A stretch of DNA of 39,241 nt from Cupriavidus sp. GTDB lineage: Bacteria > Pseudomonadota > Gammaproteobacteria > Burkholderiales > Burkholderiaceae. Positions 7,740 through 14,723 of the stretch are shown here, one piece after another (the first letter of the stretch is position 1; each line of letters starts with the position of its first letter). The stretch covers positions 1-39,241 of the forward strand of contig JAFAJB010000231.1 in NCBI GenBank assembly GCA_019236395.1, in the 5' to 3' direction. Both the position numbers and the translations under genes were made by a program. The notes under the pieces were generated by a model, which saw only the letters and a program-made list of their open reading frames with translations, was not told the DNA's origin and did not search any database.

Positions 7740-8219
7740 ATGGCGAAGAATCGGAGTGTTTCCCTTCTTATCATGCTGGCCGGTGTCGCCTGGGCTCCAT
7801 TGTCTTTTTCGGCGCCGCCTGCAAACGGCCCAGCTAAACATGCTCCGGAGCCTCGTGATGACCCCGCGGCGGCAGTACCGAACAATCCTGATCTTGATGC
7901 CCAGATTGCCCATCTACGCGCAATCCGGGAGCGGTTATCGCAGGCCAAGAAGCCAGAAGAGCGCGATATGCTGATTGCAGAACGGGCAAAGGTCATGCAG
8001 GAAGCCATGACTACCGTGCACAAGACCAGCGGAATGCTGGGCCCGGGCGTGATGCAACCACCTGGGGGAACGCGTGCCGCTCAAGCTGGTATGTGTCGCG
8101 GCATGACAAGTCAGCACGTCGCTCTGATGGACGAAATGATGCTCGCGACGATGGACAATCAGAGCGCCATGGGGACTGGCATGGGCCGGGGCATAGCCGG
8201 CGGCATGCTGGGCAAGTAA
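7740..8219 (+). CDS. Small Met-rich periplasmic protein, function unknown
   Basis: The 159-residue product has a Sec signal peptide (MAKNRSVSLLIMLAGVAWAP, predicted cleavage after SFSA). A helical charged middle follows (LDAQIAHLRAIRERLSQAKK), then a C-terminal third rich in Met and Gly (LMDEMMLATMDNQSAMGTGM). Two further methionines occur in the GMCRGM stretch, which also holds the only cysteine. GGAGG precedes the ATG. Met-rich periplasmic proteins often bind Cu(I) or Ag(I), which suggests a metal-handling role, but I do not recognise a named family. The gene has its own candidate Anr box and stands next to a YHS-like protein with a His/Cys tail, which also hints at metals. Confidence 0.7.
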   Translation: MAKNRSVSLLIMLAGVAWAPLSFSAPPANGPAKHAPEPRDDPAAAVPNNPDLDAQIAHLRAIRERLSQAKKPEERDMLIAERAKVMQEAMTTVHKTSGMLGPGVMQPPGGTRAAQAGMCRGMTSQHVALMDEMMLATMDNQSAMGTGMGRGIAGGMLGK

Positions 8220-8302
8220 CTCGTTCTTGAATACGATGATGGCTCGGATCTCTGCTGACGCAGCGGAATGAGATTGGAAGGAAATGCTACGGAAGGCTTC
8301 GT

Positions 8303-8611
8303 CTAGCAGCAGTCGTGATGACGATGGTGGCGGTGTATATATCGCTCGGGGTCTTGCTGAAATACTGCTCGTGAACTTTCGGACTCGAAGAAGTACGTCT
8401 TTCCTTCGAAATTTGCTGCGATAGCGTGCGCGATGCGGACGCTGTTGCCGGTAACCGGGTCATCTGCAGTAGGGGTGCACTCTTGCGCTCTATGGAGTTC
8501 GGTACTGTTCGAATTTTCTCGCCGGCTCATGTATCGCTGCCACGCCACTAGAGCGCTTAAGGCCACTCCGCTGAGCAGGACCCAAGCAAGATTCTGTGTA
8601 AGCAAGCTCAT
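8303..8611 (-). CDS. Membrane-anchored YHS-domain-like protein with His/Cys-rich tail
   Basis: The 102-residue product has one N-terminal membrane segment (LAWVLLSGVALSALVAW) and then a YHS-type module of about 45 residues: DPVTGNSVRIAHAIAANFEG and KTYFFESESSRAVFQQDPER. In usual YHS domains the motif is DPVCGM and the strand reads YYFCS-C. Here those cysteines are replaced by Thr, Glu and Ser. Instead the protein ends in HRHHRHHDCC, a plausible metal-binding tail. GAGGAG precedes the ATG at 8611. A candidate Anr box with a -10-like AATACT lies about 200 bp upstream. A role in copper or other heavy-metal handling is inferred from the YHS fold and tail only. Confidence 0.75.
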   Translation of the reverse strand: MSLLTQNLAWVLLSGVALSALVAWQRYMSRRENSNSTELHRAQECTPTADDPVTGNSVRIAHAIAANFEGKTYFFESESSRAVFQQDPERYIHRHHRHHDCC

Positions 8612-8794
8612 CTCTACCGCTCCTCTGCAATGTCCAGGATGTCCAAGGCTCGGCTGCTGGCGTGCGATTTCAAATTGACCGGTCGTATGTGGCGTCTGCC
8701 CATCAGCGGCGCCGAGTGCTTCCGCCGAAGGAGCCGCGGGCTTTGTCTGTTTCCCATCCTCCTATGGGCAATTGGCAGGCCCGACCTGCATCTC

Positions 8795-8835
8795 AGTATT
8801 GGATTCCAGAGAGGTGGGCTCTTGACGCCAATCAA
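8795..8835 (-). promoter_or_regulatory. Candidate Anr/FNR-dependent promoter for the YHS-like gene
   Basis: TTGAC-GCCA-ATCAA (8822-8835) matches nine of ten positions. On the minus strand AATACT (8795-8800) lies at -10 spacing, giving an expected start near 8787 and a leader of about 175 nt before the ATG at 8611. The only other neighbour, the AdoMet synthetase gene, ends here and points the same way, so the YHS-like gene is the target. Confidence 0.5.
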
Positions 8836-8894
8836 GGAATGCGAAGCTGCGTAACAAGGACCGTGCGCGGATAAGGGCGGCTGAGGATTGAGAC

Positions 8895-10070
8895 CTAGAA
8901 GACCGGCACCGTGCCGGTCGCCAGTTCCTTGACCAATGTGGGAAGGTCAGCCAGTCGCTGCTGGACGAGTTCGCGAATCAGATGCTGCTGCGTGGGAGAG
9001 AGCCCTCCATTCGCTACGATCTCGATGGCCGCCAACTGCGGCTGGTCGACCGGCCGACCAATGGCGGAAAGGAGCCGTACGACGACCTGGGTCACGCCAT
9101 CCACGCTTGTTGCGATATGGGCAGCGAGCTGATGGGCGAGCACGTTGTAGAGCTTGCCTACATGCGATGCTGGGTTCTTGCCTGCGGCGGCCTCTAGTGA
9201 CATTGGCCGGTAAGGCGTAATCAAGCCGTTGACTCGATTTCCGCGCCCCACCTGACCGTCATCCCCATGCTCCGCGCTCAGACCGGTAACGGTCAGGTAG
9301 ATGTCACTTTCGTCCTGAGCGGCTTGATCGTCCAGAGTATTGATTGCAATCTCGCACGGTGGCTGGATGCGCCCAGCGAGATGCGACGCTATCAGATCTT
9401 TCAGCGCAAAGTATTCGTCAACACGGCGTATATAGCGATCGACAAAGGCCAGCGCGATGGTGAGGCGGTAGTGCCCGTCGAGCCGACTGCCCATGATTTT
9501 GAAGTCATGCCCGGCCGCCTCGAAGGAGCCGTGAAATTCACTTGAACGCAGGACCCGGGCAGCCGCCAGCACTGCGTTTTCGAGAGGGGAAAGTGGTGCA
9601 TAGCCGACGCCAAACGAGGTGTCGTTCGATAGCGGGACAGATGGCCTGGCGGCAACTCGCTGGAGGTTCGGGGCCGAGGGGCGAAGCATGGCCTCTACTT
9701 TGATGGCGTCACTAGCTCCGCCCAAACACGACCTCAGATACTCGTGAATAGCCTCCTCGACAACGTGCCTCGTCCTGGCAGCCGGGAGTTCGGTGACCGG
9801 GCCGGACACTATCAATCGCATGAGGCGCCGAAGCTGGCCGCCGCCGAATTTCGGCGCACTGACACCGCCGACCAGTAGCGCCTTGTCGAGATTGAAGTGC
9901 TGGATTGCGCCATAGGCGTCGAGGTAGGCGCAGCACAGAGCCTGGGCTGCAGCTTCGACGGCTCCGTCGCAAAGGCTATCGGGATGGCCGATGCCCTTGT
10001 GCTCGCACATCTCTGTCTGCTCGCTCCACCACGGCGGCGTAGTTGAGACAGCAATCGCAATGTTTTCCAT
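8895..10070 (-). CDS. Archaeal-type S-adenosylmethionine synthetase
   Basis: The 391-residue protein belongs to the archaeal methionine adenosyltransferase family (PF01941 type), not to bacterial MetK. It carries the hallmark CEHKGIGHPDSLCDG at residues 22-36, SNDTSFGVGYAPLSPLEN, DFKIMGSRLDGHYRLTIALA, NTLDD, TGLSAEHGDDGQVGRGNRVN and HVGKLYNVLAHQLA. It should make S-adenosylmethionine from methionine and ATP in the cytosol. ATG at 10070 is chosen because family members start a few residues before this motif; a GTG eight codons upstream is possible. The gene follows the flavin-reductase-like gene by 42 bp on the same strand. It is probably an accessory enzyme, since beta-proteobacteria normally rely on metK elsewhere in the genome. 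Its pairing with a flavoprotein suggests a special methyl- or radical-SAM demand, but no user enzyme is seen nearby. Confidence 0.88.
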   Translation of the reverse strand: MENIAIAVSTTPPWWSEQTEMCEHKGIGHPDSLCDGAVEAAAQALCCAYLDAYGAIQHFNLDKALLVGGVSAPKFGGGQLRRLMRLIVSGPVTELPAARTRHVVEEAIHEYLRSCLGGASDAIKVEAMLRPSAPNLQRVAARPSVPLSNDTSFGVGYAPLSPLENAVLAAARVLRSSEFHGSFEAAGHDFKIMGSRLDGHYRLTIALAFVDRYIRRVDEYFALKDLIASHLAGRIQPPCEIAINTLDDQAAQDESDIYLTVTGLSAEHGDDGQVGRGNRVNGLITPYRPMSLEAAAGKNPASHVGKLYNVLAHQLAAHIATSVDGVTQVVVRLLSAIGRPVDQPQLAAIEIVANGGLSPTQQHLIRELVQQRLADLPTLVKELATGTVPVF

Positions 10071-10112
10071 GGCCGACCCCGATGCTTCCGTCACGCCGTC
10101 ACGCCGTGAAAG

Positions 10113-10655
10113 CTAAACCCCCGATGGGAGCTTGGAAGCCATCATCTTCTTCCGGTCAATCTTGCGGCCGTCGACTATGAACGTTCCGTCGCCAATCGCG
10201 TGAACCACGCGCTTCTCCTTGCGCGCGGTATCGATGTATGCGGAAATCCCCTGTAGCACAACAATGTTGTGCTTTTTGACGATGTCGATGACCTTGCACT
10301 CGATGTTGGCGAGGCACTCTTTGATCAAGGGGGCGCTGACGAGCTCGGCCTGAACAGGTGTGAGCTTGAACTTGGAGAATTTGTCTACGTCTGCCCCGGT
10401 GCACGTCCCTATGCCAATCACCTTATCCAATAGGTCGACGGTGGGAATCGCAATGACACACTCCCTATTCTTTCGCAATGCTGCAAAGGAATGGTTCCAC
10501 TTGCCTGTCGTGATGGCAAACATCGGGGAGAAGTCCGTCACCATGGTCCAGGAGATAGTCATGATGTTGTTCTTCTTTCCGTCATGGGTCGTCACGAGGA
10601 CCACAGGCCCTGACTCCATCAGCGTAAAAGCCTTGCTCAGGTTCACGCGGCGCAT
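10113..10655 (-). CDS. Flavin reductase-like (flavoredoxin-type) FMN-binding protein
   Basis: The 180-residue protein has the flavin-reductase-like split-barrel pattern: GPVVLVTTHDGKKNNIMTIS near the N-terminus (the NxMT-x-SW segment lines the FMN site), FSPMFAITTGKWNHSFAALR, and ECVIAIPTVDLLDKVIGIG followed by a cysteine (TCTGADVDKF). This is the layout of flavoredoxin and related FMN proteins. ATG 10655 is used because GGAGG stands just upstream; an in-frame start seven codons earlier is less likely. The physiological partner is unknown. The gene sits between a small helical protein and the archaeal-type AdoMet synthetase on the same strand, probably as one operon. Confidence 0.82.
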   Translation of the reverse strand: MRRVNLSKAFTLMESGPVVLVTTHDGKKNNIMTISWTMVTDFSPMFAITTGKWNHSFAALRKNRECVIAIPTVDLLDKVIGIGTCTGADVDKFSKFKLTPVQAELVSAPLIKECLANIECKVIDIVKKHNIVVLQGISAYIDTARKEKRVVHAIGDGTFIVDGRKIDRKKMMASKLPSGV

Positions 10656-10729
10656 GGGAGTACCTCCGATAGCCATGCCGGGCTTTCACGCTCGATCTTG
10701 GTCACCCCGGCTTGGTCTCGCTACTTGGG

Positions 10730-10951
10730 CTAACGATCCTCCAGCATTGCCAGAATTGACCGGCGATGCTCTCTCATTGCGTTTTGCCTTTGGCGCAACG
10801 CCGCGAGCAACGCATGTGCTTGGCCGGCGTCGTGACCGACTGCCAAGTACCATCGGATGAGTTCAGTCTGCCGCCGTATATGTAGCCGACACTGCGCGAG
10901 GTGCCTGTCTTCCAGTGCGAGGTGACGTAGCTCTAGATTGCGGTCTGGCAT
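10730..10951 (-). CDS. Small helical protein, function unknown
   Basis: From ATG 10951 the product has 73 residues, rich in His, Arg, Leu and Glu: MPDRNLELRHLALEDRHLAQ then LHIRRQTELIRWYLAVGHDA and LLAALRQRQNAMREHRRSIL. The pattern is all-helical and coiled-coil-like. I recall similar small proteins in Burkholderiales stress clusters, but they have no assigned function. No strong ribosome site precedes the ATG; a TTG at 10987 would add 12 residues. The gene is the first of a likely operon with the flavin-reductase-like and AdoMet synthetase genes (74 bp and 42 bp gaps). Confidence 0.6.
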   Translation of the reverse strand: MPDRNLELRHLALEDRHLAQCRLHIRRQTELIRWYLAVGHDAGQAHALLAALRQRQNAMREHRRSILAMLEDR

Positions 10952-11025
10952 GGTGGGCTCACTTGGCGACGGCGCATGGCGAAGCAACTTCTACGGAAAC
11001 TCTAGGCCGCGGCCGAAACTTCAAC

Positions 11026-11039
11026 TTGATTCAGCGCAA
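11026..11039 (-). promoter_or_regulatory. Weak Anr/FNR-like box upstream of the small protein / flavin reductase / AdoMet synthetase operon
   Basis: Read on the minus strand, TTGCG-CTGA-ATCAA has one perfect half-site and one with two mismatches (eight of ten). It is centred about 81 bp before the ATG at 10951, similar to the better boxes of this region. Taken alone it would not be convincing. Confidence 0.3.
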
Positions 11040-11145
11040 TCGGCTCGAATCAGTGCCAAGCCCGAAGATCTTCGGCGACACCCGATAGCAAGTCGGGGGG
11101 TGTGTCGGAGGAAAGTACGCCATTGTCTCGCGCGGCGTTGCGCCT

Positions 11146-12441
11146 CTACGGGATCGCGCCCCGCTCCGCCGGCTGCAGTGGTTCGAGCGCGGCGGTTTCG
11201 TCCAGGTGAAACAGCACATCAAACTGGTTTGCGATGGACGCACTGAAGTAGTGGCTGACGCGTTCGGTCTGGGGTAGGTAGAGCACGCCAATCGCACGCT
11301 CCAGCATGGTTTCGAACAATGGGTGGCTCGCCCCCGGTCCCAGCGGCAGGAAGAATCGGTCAAGTCCTGTGGCATGAAACAGTGCCTCCCAGCTGTCAGG
11401 CAGGGCCGGCACGATACGCTTGTATTCCGGGTCGCCATCCCACTCCGAGGCAGCGCAGACGTGACCCGTGTAGGTTGTAAAGCCGATTAGCAGTGCCAGC
11501 GTGCCGGCACGCTGGCGCACCAGTTGCCCAAGGTTCCATTCGCCGCGCAGGTGGGATTCGGTAGCCCGGGCATCCCCCAGATGGGAATTGTGCGCCCAGA
11601 CCACGGTGCGTCCGCTGCTGCCACGGCGTTGCCGATAAGCCACCAGTGAATAGAGTGTTTGCACCATGTGCGCGTCGCGCAGATTCCACGTGCTTACGCG
11701 GCGGCCGAACATCTCTCGGTAATAGGCCTCCGCATTGACCACCACCAGTGCGTTCTGCTCGGCAAAGTAATGCGAGTCCATCGCGGCCAGTCCGTTCTCG
11801 GAGATGTAGGCGGCCTCGTCGTTGCGCAACTGGAGAAGTTGCCGGACGGCGCCCTCCCGTGCAGGCGCGCGCAGTCCTGCAGCCGCCTGATAGCCGTAGG
11901 CAGCGGGGTCGCGCACATGATCGAGCGCAGCATAATGCCGGCGAGCCGATTCCGCCTGAGCAGGGTCGGTGCGATCGAGATAACCGATGACGGCTTCTGC
12001 CGAGCGATAGAGACTGTAGAGATCCAGGCCGTAGATGCCGGTTCGCTGCTCCACGGGCAGGCCCGCGTTGTGCGCACGCAGCCAGAGAATGAATGAGAGG
12101 AACTCCGGGTTCCTCCACATCCAGGACGGGAATCGCTCGAAATCAGCGAGCGCCTGCTCGCCGCTGTCATCGCCCTCGCCCTGGACGTAGCGATTGACGC
12201 GCCAAACGTCCGGCCAGTCGCCCTCGATGGCCACGGCGTCGAAACCATAGCCGCCAATCAGCGCCTGCGTGATCTGTGCGCGCATTCGGTAGAACTCGGC
12301 GGTGCCGTGTGTGGCCTCGCCGAGGAGCACGAACTGCTTGCCACGGGCAAGTTCAAGCAGCGGCGCATAGTCGGAGTCGTCGCCCTGCAAGCGGTGGGCG
12401 CTCTCTCGTACTGCCAGGAAGGGTGTAAGCGGGGACGGCAT
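11146..12441 (-). CDS. Erythromycin-esterase family hydrolase
   Basis: The 431-residue protein has the family's catalytic start FVLLGEATHGTAEFYRMRAQ (Glu and His of the EreA/EreB active site), IEGDWPDVWRVNRYVQG, FPSWMWRNPEFLSFILWLR, GIYGLDLYSLYRSAEAVIGY, and the second histidine motif TVVWAHNSHLGDARATE. ATG 12441 is preceded by GGGAG; frames upstream are not needed. The family contains true macrolide esterases but also many chromosomal members of unknown substrate. In this setting, among stress genes and not resistance genes, antibiotic esterase activity is not assured. No signal peptide is seen, so the enzyme should be cytosolic. Confidence 0.88.
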   Translation of the reverse strand: MPSPLTPFLAVRESAHRLQGDDSDYAPLLELARGKQFVLLGEATHGTAEFYRMRAQITQALIGGYGFDAVAIEGDWPDVWRVNRYVQGEGDDSGEQALADFERFPSWMWRNPEFLSFILWLRAHNAGLPVEQRTGIYGLDLYSLYRSAEAVIGYLDRTDPAQAESARRHYAALDHVRDPAAYGYQAAAGLRAPAREGAVRQLLQLRNDEAAYISENGLAAMDSHYFAEQNALVVVNAEAYYREMFGRRVSTWNLRDAHMVQTLYSLVAYRQRRGSSGRTVVWAHNSHLGDARATESHLRGEWNLGQLVRQRAGTLALLIGFTTYTGHVCAASEWDGDPEYKRIVPALPDSWEALFHATGLDRFFLPLGPGASHPLFETMLERAIGVLYLPQTERVSHYFSASIANQFDVLFHLDETAALEPLQPAERGAIP

Positions 12442-13052
12442 GGTGACTCCCGTGGACGGCCCGCCGTCGAGCAATCGCGGCTTGCGGCGGCGAGGCTGGT
12501 GTGCCGTTAGGCTGGCTGCGGCCGGAACCCAGCTTGGAAGGGTGCATGTCAACGCGCGTCGAGCGCATCCCGATCCGGTAGCGAAATCTGCTTGCCATAG
12601 CGCGGATGTTGCTTGCTTGTCGCGAACATCATTGCCTCCAGCCCAGCTCCAAATACGTGAGTTTCCTGGCCTGCGCGCAGGATTGTTCCAGTGGTTGCGC
12701 GGGAAGCCGGTTGGGTTCGGCGCATGGATTCATGGGTTCAGTATTGTGGGCGACCTGCGATCGCGAAATCAGGCAGCACTGGGAATGCCGTCAGGGGTGG
12801 GCGTGGTGCTGTCAGGGTTCCCTGACCGGGGAGCAAAAAGCCCGCGCGCCTGGTATGTGCTGTGCCAGTGGCGCGATGCTGGTGCGCATGCCGTTGCGAG
12901 CGTTAGAAGGATTCGTTTGATCCAGCCCAACTTGCAGCGCAGCCGGGCGCCTAGTTTATGAGTGTGCGCCGGGTGTAAGCGGAGAATCCGCGTGCAACGG
13001 ATCCGGCCGGCACATCCGGAATTCAGTTTGTTCAAGCAGAGGAGAAGACGCG
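12442..13052. other. 611-bp divergent intergenic region
   Basis: Open frames on both strands here (for example 12440-12961 plus and 12769-13167 minus) have low-complexity Arg/Ser/Pro-rich translations with no family resemblance, so I do not call genes. A weak Anr-like sequence TTGAT-CCAG-CCCAA (12917-12930, eight of ten) stands 123 bp before the zinc-ribbon gene. Otherwise nothing is recognised. Confidence 0.4.
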
Positions 13053-13556
13053 ATGAAAGTACGAGCGCAATCCGCCAAGGTCCGGCCCGTGCGCTGGAGG
13101 CCGTTTCCCGTCGAGCACATTCCGGACCGCTACCGCCAGCCGGCGGTCGCTCCGGCAGTGGCTTCATGTCCTGTGTGCCATGCCGTGTTCATGCGCGGCC
13201 ACTGGCAATGGCGTGCGGCGCCGCCCGGCTCGGCCTCGCTCGTGTGCTCGGCATGCCAGCGCATCGCCGATCGCGTTCCTGCCGGTCGTGTCGTACTTGA
13301 CGGTGGATTCGAGGCAGCAAATCGCAACGAACTGATTGCCCTGGTGCGGCACCACGAAGCCAAGATGCAGACCCAGCATCCCATGGAGCGTGTAATGGCG
13401 ATCGAATCGGGGGAGCAGGGTACCGTAATCACCACTACGGGCTCGCATATTGCGCGCGATATCGGCAACGCCGTGCAGCACGCGTACCGTGGCAGGCTGG
13501 ACATCGACTACCGAAACATGGAAACCGAGTTGCATGTGCACTGGCACCGGGATTGA
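13053..13556 (+). CDS. Zinc-ribbon protein, possibly related to NMD3-like (COG1499) proteins
   Basis: The 167-residue product has a two-CxxC zinc ribbon: CPVC at residues 39-42 and CSAC at 65-68, separated by a basic/aromatic loop (VFMRGHWQWRAAPPG). The C-terminal half reads RNELIALVRHHEAKMQTQHP, VITTTGSHIARDIGNAVQHA and DIDYRNMETELHVHWHRD, a compact alpha/beta segment. Such proteins are sometimes annotated as NMD-like, affecting ribosome stability; I give that only as a possible relationship. GAGGAGA precedes the ATG. Together with the ribosome-hibernation factor at 17236 it suggests a translation-silencing theme in this stress cluster. Confidence 0.7.
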   Translation: MKVRAQSAKVRPVRWRPFPVEHIPDRYRQPAVAPAVASCPVCHAVFMRGHWQWRAAPPGSASLVCSACQRIADRVPAGRVVLDGGFEAANRNELIALVRHHEAKMQTQHPMERVMAIESGEQGTVITTTGSHIARDIGNAVQHAYRGRLDIDYRNMETELHVHWHRD

Positions 13557-13578
13557 GGCTTTGGCCGGACGCGGATTC

Positions 13579-13689
13579 ATGGATCTGATTCTCATCGCCA
13601 CCCCTGCGAACGAGCGACCGTGCGCGGAGCTCGCCAGTTTGTTTCAAGCGAGGACTAGTGAGGCCGTTGCAGAGCGGGTGCTGGCATGA
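13579..13689 (+). CDS. Possible 36-residue ORF overlapping the next start
   Basis: A short frame, MDLILIATPANERPCAELAS and 16 more residues, lies between the zinc-ribbon and helix-hairpin-helix genes. Its TGA overlaps the next ATG (ATGA at 13686-13689), which would allow translational coupling. There is no clear ribosome site and no family resemblance, so it may be chance. Confidence 0.25.
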   Translation: MDLILIATPANERPCAELASLFQARTSEAVAERVLA

Positions 13690-14639
13690 ATCGCGGTGAG
13701 CGCGGACCGGGAGGTGGCGCAGTTGAGGGAGGCACAACTGCCGATGCGAATTTGCTGCACACGAACGTGCAGCAGTTTCCTGACAACCAGGTAATAGCGG
13801 AAAGCCTGCGTGAAGCCGCGCAGCACCTTGAGGCGCAGGGCGCGAATCCGTTCCGCGTGATCGCCTACCTGGCTGCAGCCGATACCATCGCGAACCTCGA
13901 TGTCGATATCCGGACGCTTTTCGACCAGGGGGGCACCAGTGCACTGGATGCGCTGCCACGGATCGGCAAGGGCATTGCAGGCGCTATTGCGGAGATGCTC
14001 ATTACGGGCCGTTGGCACCAGTTGGAACGACTCCTTGGTGGAGACGCATACACAGGGATGTTCCAGGCAGTGCCCGGTATTGGACCTGAACTCGCCGCGC
14101 GCATCCATGACACGCTGCATGTCGATACTCTCGAGGCGCTAGAACTTGCGGCGCGCGACGGTCGTCTTGAACAGGTCGAGGGCATCGGGCCGCGTAGGCT
14201 GGCGGCCATCCGTGCCGGACTGGACGATATGCTGAGCCGTCGCCGGCGCTGGCGAAACATGCGGCAACGCAATCCTCTTCCAACCGAACCGCCAGCGCCA
14301 CTTCTACTGGAGGTGGACCGCATTTATCGGCAGAAGGCCGCTGCTGGAATGCTGCCAACCATTGCGCCACGACGATTGAATCCGCAGAACAAGGCATGGC
14401 TGCCTGTCATGCATCTCACGCAGGACGGCTGGCATTTCACCGCGCTGTACTCCAACACGAGCAGGGCGCACGAACTCGGGCGGACTGAGGATTGGGTGGT
14501 TCTTTATTTTTACAACGATGCCGAGGAAGAGGGGCAGCGCACCGTCGTCACCGAGACGCGCGGTCCGCTGATTGGAAAGCGGGTGGTGCGAGGACGGGAA
14601 CTCGAGTGCCGGACCCTGTACCTGACGCAGGGAAACTAG
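13686..14639 (+). CDS. Helix-hairpin-helix DNA-binding protein related to the N-terminus of PolX / DNA polymerase beta
   Basis: The 317-residue protein has the 8-kDa-like N-terminal domain of family X polymerases (NQVIAESLREAAQHLEAQGA then NPFRVIAYLAAADTI). Three helix-hairpin-helix motifs follow: LPRIGKGIAGAIAEML (about 90-105), VPGIGPELAARI (about 128-139) and VEGIGPRRLAAIRAGL (about 163-178). The polymerase palm and PHP exonuclease domains are absent. Instead a unique C-terminal part of about 120 residues occurs (LLLEVDRIYRQKAAAGMLPT, HLTQDGWHFTALYSNTSRAH, DWVVLYFYNDAEEEGQRTVV). It probably binds structured or damaged DNA; no catalytic activity can be claimed. The first 30 or so residues are low-complexity, so the true start may lie further in. 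Confidence 0.8.
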   Translation: MNRGERGPGGGAVEGGTTADANLLHTNVQQFPDNQVIAESLREAAQHLEAQGANPFRVIAYLAAADTIANLDVDIRTLFDQGGTSALDALPRIGKGIAGAIAEMLITGRWHQLERLLGGDAYTGMFQAVPGIGPELAARIHDTLHVDTLEALELAARDGRLEQVEGIGPRRLAAIRAGLDDMLSRRRRWRNMRQRNPLPTEPPAPLLLEVDRIYRQKAAAGMLPTIAPRRLNPQNKAWLPVMHLTQDGWHFTALYSNTSRAHELGRTEDWVVLYFYNDAEEEGQRTVVTETRGPLIGKRVVRGRELECRTLYLTQGN

Positions 14640-14723
14640 ATGCCACTCTGGTTGCGAAAGTTCGACGCCAATCAGCCTTCATATGGCTCTAGCTCCAGTT
14701 GTGTGTCTTCACCCAAACGCGAT

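Noticed and set aside
8614-8835. 73-codon minus-strand frame directly upstream of the YHS-like gene
   Set aside because: It ends close to the YHS start, which is tempting, but its composition is irregular and the candidate Anr box overlaps its beginning; more likely untranslated leader.
12440-13167. Frames of 100-170 codons in the gap between the erythromycin esterase and zinc-ribbon genes
   Set aside because: Translations on both strands are Arg/Ser/Pro-rich and patternless; no signal, domain or ribosome site supports them.
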